Shown piece after piece: positions 60,834-64,000 of a stretch of 64,000 nucleotides of DNA (position 1 is its first letter; every line of letters starts with the position of its first letter). The stretch spans positions 434,001 through 498,000 of the forward strand of contig NZ_BBYJ01000005.1 in the NCBI RefSeq assembly GCF_001528665.1, written 5' to 3'. Both the position numbers and the translations under genes were made by a program. The notes beneath the pieces were generated by a model. That model did no database searches, was not told where the DNA came from, and saw only the letters and a program-made list of their open reading frames with translations. Source of the DNA: Microtetraspora malaysiensis. Its GTDB lineage: Bacteria > Actinomycetota > Actinomycetes > Streptosporangiales > Streptosporangiaceae.

Positions 60834-62204
60834 TCAGTCACGGCTACCTCCCACCAGCTCCGCCGCCGGACCGCGAACCGCCCGCAGGCCCGTGGCCAGG
60901 ATGCCCGGGACGGTCAGCACCGTCGCGCCCGCGGCGATCCACCAGCAGCCGGCCACCGGGAGGGACGGCAACGGCGCCCCGGTCACCGCCGTGCTGAACG
61001 CCGCCGACGCGGCGCCCGCGACCGCCGCACCGAGCAGGACCCCCACCGCCGTGGTCAGCACCGCCTCCGCGGTCAGCATGCGCAGCAGCTGCGACCGGGT
61101 CGCGCCGACCAGCCGCAGCAGCGCGAACTCGCGGCGCCGGTCGGCGGTCACGGCGACCAGGGTGTTAACGGTGGAGACGGCGGCGAAGCAGACGAGCAGC
61201 GCCAACTCGGCCTGACGCAGCCAGACATCCGTGGCGGAAGTGACGCTGGTCGCCGCCGTGCCCGCAGCGTGCTCGGCGGTGCTTGTCATGATCAGCATGG
61301 TGCCCGACAGGCCCACGAGCAGTGCGACTGGCACCACGGCGGACGACAGTCGCCGCGCGTACCCGCGTAGGTTGGCGTCGGCCAGCCATCCCGCACCGGG
61401 TGCCAGCGCCCGTACTGGCGTGCCCAGCGCGGCCGCCAGGACGCGCGCCGCGAGCGGCCCCGCCAGAGCGACCGCGACCAGCAGCACCAGCGAACCGAGC
61501 AACGCCGCCTGACCCGCCTTGTCCACCTGCTCCGCCGGCCGCGTCGCGGCCAGCCGCAGCAGCAGGCCGCCGCCCACCAGCGCGCCGACTGCGGCGAGCA
61601 GGCGCAGTGCGCCCGTTCGCCCCTGCTCGGTCGAGCTCGCCGTGAGGGCGGCCGCGGGCGTGATCCGAGAGATCCGCCGGGCCGCGACGGTCGAGGCGGC
61701 CAGGCCGACGGCGAGTGCGACGGCCAGCGCGACCAGCATCGGTATCGGGGTCGCCGGCACCCGCACGCCCGGCGCCGCCATCCCCCGCCGCTGCAGCTCG
61801 GCGAGGGAGCCCTGGGCCGCCGCGGCGCCGACGATCCAGCCCGGCGCGGCCACCAACAGCGTGGTCACGACGACCTGGCCATGGACCAGACGCCGCGCCT
61901 GACGGGGCGTCGCCGCGATGGTGCGCAGCAGGGCCAGTTCCCGGTGCTGCTGGCGGAGAGCGAAACCCAACGCATTGACCACGACGAAGAACGCGACCAG
62001 CACAGCGATCTCACCGAAGGCGCCGGCAATCGCCATCAGGCTGGGCCCGGCGGTCGACTTCCGGGCTGCCGCCGGGGCGGTGGCATCCGCGGCGAACAGC
62101 GAGCCGAACAGCGTTAGGGTGGCGACGGCGAGGAAGAGCGCGACTGCTAGACCGACGAAGGCAGCCGGACGTCGGCGCATCTGCCCGAGCGCGAGCGAGA
62201 TCAC
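60834..62204 (-). CDS. ABC transporter permease, FtsX/MacB-like
   Basis: 456 residues, two FtsX-type blocks: N-terminal helix FVGLAVALFLAVATLTLFGS with an extracytoplasmic segment, core helices around AEIAVLVAFFVVVNALGFAL and LALLRTIAATPRQARRLVHG, repeated as FALLRLVGATRSQLLRMLTA. GTG start overlaps the ATPase stop by four bases. Probably exports peptide or lipid-like antibiotics. Confidence 0.9.
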   Translation of the reverse strand: MISLALGQMRRRPAAFVGLAVALFLAVATLTLFGSLFAADATAPAAARKSTAGPSLMAIAGAFGEIAVLVAFFVVVNALGFALRQQHRELALLRTIAATPRQARRLVHGQVVVTTLLVAAPGWIVGAAAAQGSLAELQRRGMAAPGVRVPATPIPMLVALAVALAVGLAASTVAARRISRITPAAALTASSTEQGRTGALRLLAAVGALVGGGLLLRLAATRPAEQVDKAGQAALLGSLVLLVAVALAGPLAARVLAAALGTPVRALAPGAGWLADANLRGYARRLSSAVVPVALLVGLSGTMLIMTSTAEHAAGTAATSVTSATDVWLRQAELALLVCFAAVSTVNTLVAVTADRRREFALLRLVGATRSQLLRMLTAEAVLTTAVGVLLGAAVAGAASAAFSTAVTGAPLPSLPVAGCWWIAAGATVLTVPGILATGLRAVRGPAAELVGGSRD

Positions 62205-62962
62205 AGCCCTCCCTCACCCAGCCGACTCAACAATTCGCCGACCTGGGCGGCAGTGGGCCGGTCAAGCTCGTCCACCACCACGCCGTCGGCGAGCAACAAC
62301 ACCCGGTCCGCGTACCCGGCGGCCACCGGATCGTGGGTCACCATCACGCAGGTCCCGCCGTCCATGTCCACACCGGCGCGCAGCAGGGCGAGGATCTCGT
62401 GGCCGGTGGCCCGGTCCAGCGCGCCGGTCGGCTCGTCGGCGAACAGCATCGGAGGACGGGAGACCAGTGCCCGGGCGATCGCCACCCGCTGCTGCTGCCC
62501 ACCGGACAGCTGCCCGGGCCGGTACCGCTCGCGCCCGGCCAGTCCCACCCGGGCGAGCGCGTCCTGCACCCGGCCCCGGTCGGGCCGCTCGCCGGCCAGT
62601 CGGCCGGGAAGCTCGATGTTCTGCGCGACTGTCATCGCCGGCATCAGATTGAACGCCTGGAACACGAACCCGACCCGGGTGCGGCGCAGTGCCGCCAGCC
62701 GCCGCTCGGGCAGCCGGGACACCTCGGTACCGCCCCACCAGACGGAGCCCCGAGTGGGCCGGTCCATCCCCGCCAGGCACTGCAGCAAGGTGGTCTTACC
62801 GGAGCCCGACGGCCCCATCACCGCTGTGAACGTCCCGGGCGCAAAGGCCACCGATACCCCGCGCAACGCCCGCACGGTGGCAGCGCCGCGTCCGTACTCA
62901 CGGTGGAGGTCCTCCGCCCGTGCGGTGGTTCCTGTCCCGATATCCGTCGCCGTCTCAGCCAT
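62201..62962 (-). CDS. ABC transporter ATP-binding protein, MacB/LolD-like
   Basis: 253 residues: Walker A GPSGSGKTTLL, Q-loop FVFQAFNLMPAMTVAQNIEL, signature LSGGQQQRVAIARALVSRPP, Walker B LFADEP, H-loop VMVTHDP. First gene of a three-gene operon with the permease and the histidine kinase. ATG 62962 gives the family N-terminus. Confidence 0.94.
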   Translation of the reverse strand: MAETATDIGTGTTARAEDLHREYGRGAATVRALRGVSVAFAPGTFTAVMGPSGSGKTTLLQCLAGMDRPTRGSVWWGGTEVSRLPERRLAALRRTRVGFVFQAFNLMPAMTVAQNIELPGRLAGERPDRGRVQDALARVGLAGRERYRPGQLSGGQQQRVAIARALVSRPPMLFADEPTGALDRATGHEILALLRAGVDMDGGTCVMVTHDPVAAGYADRVLLLADGVVVDELDRPTAAQVGELLSRLGEGGL

Positions 62963-63051
62963 GCCCTCATCCTCGGCGGGCGGAGGACGGCGATCGATCG
63001 TGCCCGCCCCCGAATCGGGAGTTCGGGAAACCGCACCCCGGTCGCCAGCAG

Positions 63052-63310
63052 ACGACCAAGCAGACCGGCCGGGAGGCACTCACTCAGATGCAACGCGCTC
63101 TTGGAGTGCTGCGCGGCAAGCTCAAGACCCACGGGCCAGTGCTCATCGTGGTCGACCAACCCGCCTCCATCGGCGCGCTGCCCGTCGCTGTGGCTCGCGC
63201 CGAAGGCTGCCAAGTCGCCTACCTACCCGGCCTGACCATGCGCCGCCTGACTGACCTGCACCCCGGCAACGCCAAGACCGACGCCCGTGACGCGGTTTAC
63301 GCTGGTCGAG
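63052..63310 (+). pseudogene. IS110-family transposase, N-terminal fragment
   Basis: Encodes ALGVLRGKLKTHGPVLIVVD, QPASIGALPVAVARAEGCQV, AYLPGLTMRRL and KTDARDA, the DEDD catalytic-domain order of IS110. It breaks off after DARDAV, at which point the opposite strand takes up another part of the same transposase. Confidence 0.7.
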
Positions 63311-63538
63311 CACGCTTCGTAGCGATCGCGACAGGCGCGGCAGGACGGTCTCGGCCGCGCTGGTTCCGGGAACGACGACCGTCCGGGCTTCTAGCGCGAC
63401 CGGAACTTCGTCGACCAAACGGCCCGCCATGCGCGGAGCCAGTGGCTGGGCGACTGTCAGGAGCTGCTCGCGTCCGGCGTCCCGCAGGCCGTTCGGGCCG
63501 CCGAAGCGTGCCAGGAGAGATCGCCAGAGCGCGGCCCA
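63299..63538 (-). pseudogene. IS110-family transposase, central fragment in inverted orientation
   Basis: The minus strand reads LWRSLLARFGGPNGLRDAGR, PRMAGRLVDEVPVALEART, VVVPGTSAAETVLPRLSRSL, RSVLDQR. This is the region between the DEDD and Transposase_20 domains. It faces the N-terminal fragment head-on, so an internal inversion broke the gene. Confidence 0.65.
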
Positions 63539-63583
63539 TCCGCTAGACCTGGACACCGTGGAACCAACACCAGTGGAGCGCCC

Positions 63584-64000
63584 GTGACCGACCCGAGCCG
63601 TGGCATCGACCAGTCCGATGAGGAACCGCTAATCGGTGACGGCGTCACCCAAGGCATCGTGCGGGTCGGGGACACCGTGCGCCGCCCGGTCCGGCCCTTC
63701 ACTCTGACGATCCAGGCTTACCTGGCGCACCTGCACGCCGCAGGATTCTCCGAGGCGCCCGTTCCTCTCGGGCTCGACGAGCGGGGCCGCGAGGTGTTGT
63801 CCTTCGTCCCCGGTGACGTTCCCCGTGAACCACTCCCGCCGGAGACGGCGAGGGAGGAGGTACTGGTCGCACTGGCGCAGCTCATCCGGCGGCTGCACGA
63901 CGTCGCCGAGGGCTGGGTCGCACCCGAGGACGCCGTCTGGGGCGGGATCCCCGGGATGCGGATCCGGAACTCGACCCCGGACGGTGAGCCGATGCTGGTG
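63584..64000 (+). CDS. Aminoglycoside phosphotransferase-family protein, 5' part
   Basis: 139 codons from GTG 63584, running off the window. Kinase-fold N-lobe: DTVRRPVRPFTLTIQAYLAH, LSFVPGDVPREPLPPETARE, LVALAQLIRRLHDVAEGW. These match the APH-like fold (PF01636) proteins of actinomycetes. The Brenner motif HGDxxPxN would lie beyond the window, so activity cannot be judged. Confidence 0.8.
   Translation, partial: MTDPSRGIDQSDEEPLIGDGVTQGIVRVGDTVRRPVRPFTLTIQAYLAHLHAAGFSEAPVPLGLDERGREVLSFVPGDVPREPLPPETAREEVLVALAQLIRRLHDVAEGWVAPEDAVWGGIPGMRIRNSTPDGEPMLV

Overview
The window is high-GC actinomycete chromosomal DNA. The codon bias is strongly toward G/C at third positions. The gene content includes SigJ- and SigI-type ECF sigma factors, a SARP/BTAD regulator, a Tat-type class A beta-lactamase and an actinobacterial c-di-AMP riboswitch ahead of a CHAP protein. 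I infer a filamentous actinomycete (Streptosporangiaceae-like or Streptomyces-like) but cannot fix the genus from sequence alone. I see no tRNA, rRNA, CRISPR array or replication origin.

Layout. 1-7 kb: end of a SigJ-type sigma gene, a DHA2 exporter, and two separate YCII (DGPF) + SigI-type (ECF42) sigma modules, the second also carrying a dihydrofolate-reductase-like gene. 7-16 kb: serine hydrolase, methyltransferase, LysR/AzlCD, esterase/MarR, LysR/MFS, then a riboswitch-controlled CHAP cell-wall hydrolase. 16-24 kb: HxlR/SDR, class A beta-lactamase, TetR, and an ECF41 sigma factor divergent from its AhpD-like and NAD(P)-binding partners, with matching promoters on both sides. 24-42 kb: a run of small regulator/effector pairs (MFS, VOC/ArsR, DHA2/MerR, TetR/esterase, erythromycin esterase, epoxide hydrolase/WYL, LysR/RDD, TetR/MFS, TetX-like monooxygenase/TetR, ArsR/MFS).

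40-57 kb is dominated by mobile-element debris. There are pieces of at least three Tn3-family transposases, two candidate Tn3 left ends, an IS630 scrap, two intact serine recombinases with an N-terminal zinc-ribbon-like domain, and a 127-bp inverted repeat at both ends of an 8.4-kb block. Cargo in or beside this block includes a zinc-ribbon/coiled-coil protein, a LysR/DUF1330 pair, a haloacetate-dehalogenase-like hydrolase, a SARP regulator and a ketosteroid-dehydrogenase-like flavoenzyme. 58-64 kb holds a response regulator, a convergent histidine kinase in an operon with an ABC exporter, an IS110 gene broken by inversion, and the start of an aminoglycoside-phosphotransferase-like gene.

How it works together. 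The dominant theme is a one-component regulator facing, or co-transcribed with, one detoxifying enzyme or exporter, often with a clear palindromic operator in the shared spacer. Seven MFS exporters and homologues of resistance enzymes for beta-lactams, macrolides, tetracyclines and aminoglycosides make this look like a xenobiotic-response region. Many fossil genes (VOC, TetR, ArsR, methyltransferases, esterase, transposases) show that it has been reshuffled repeatedly.
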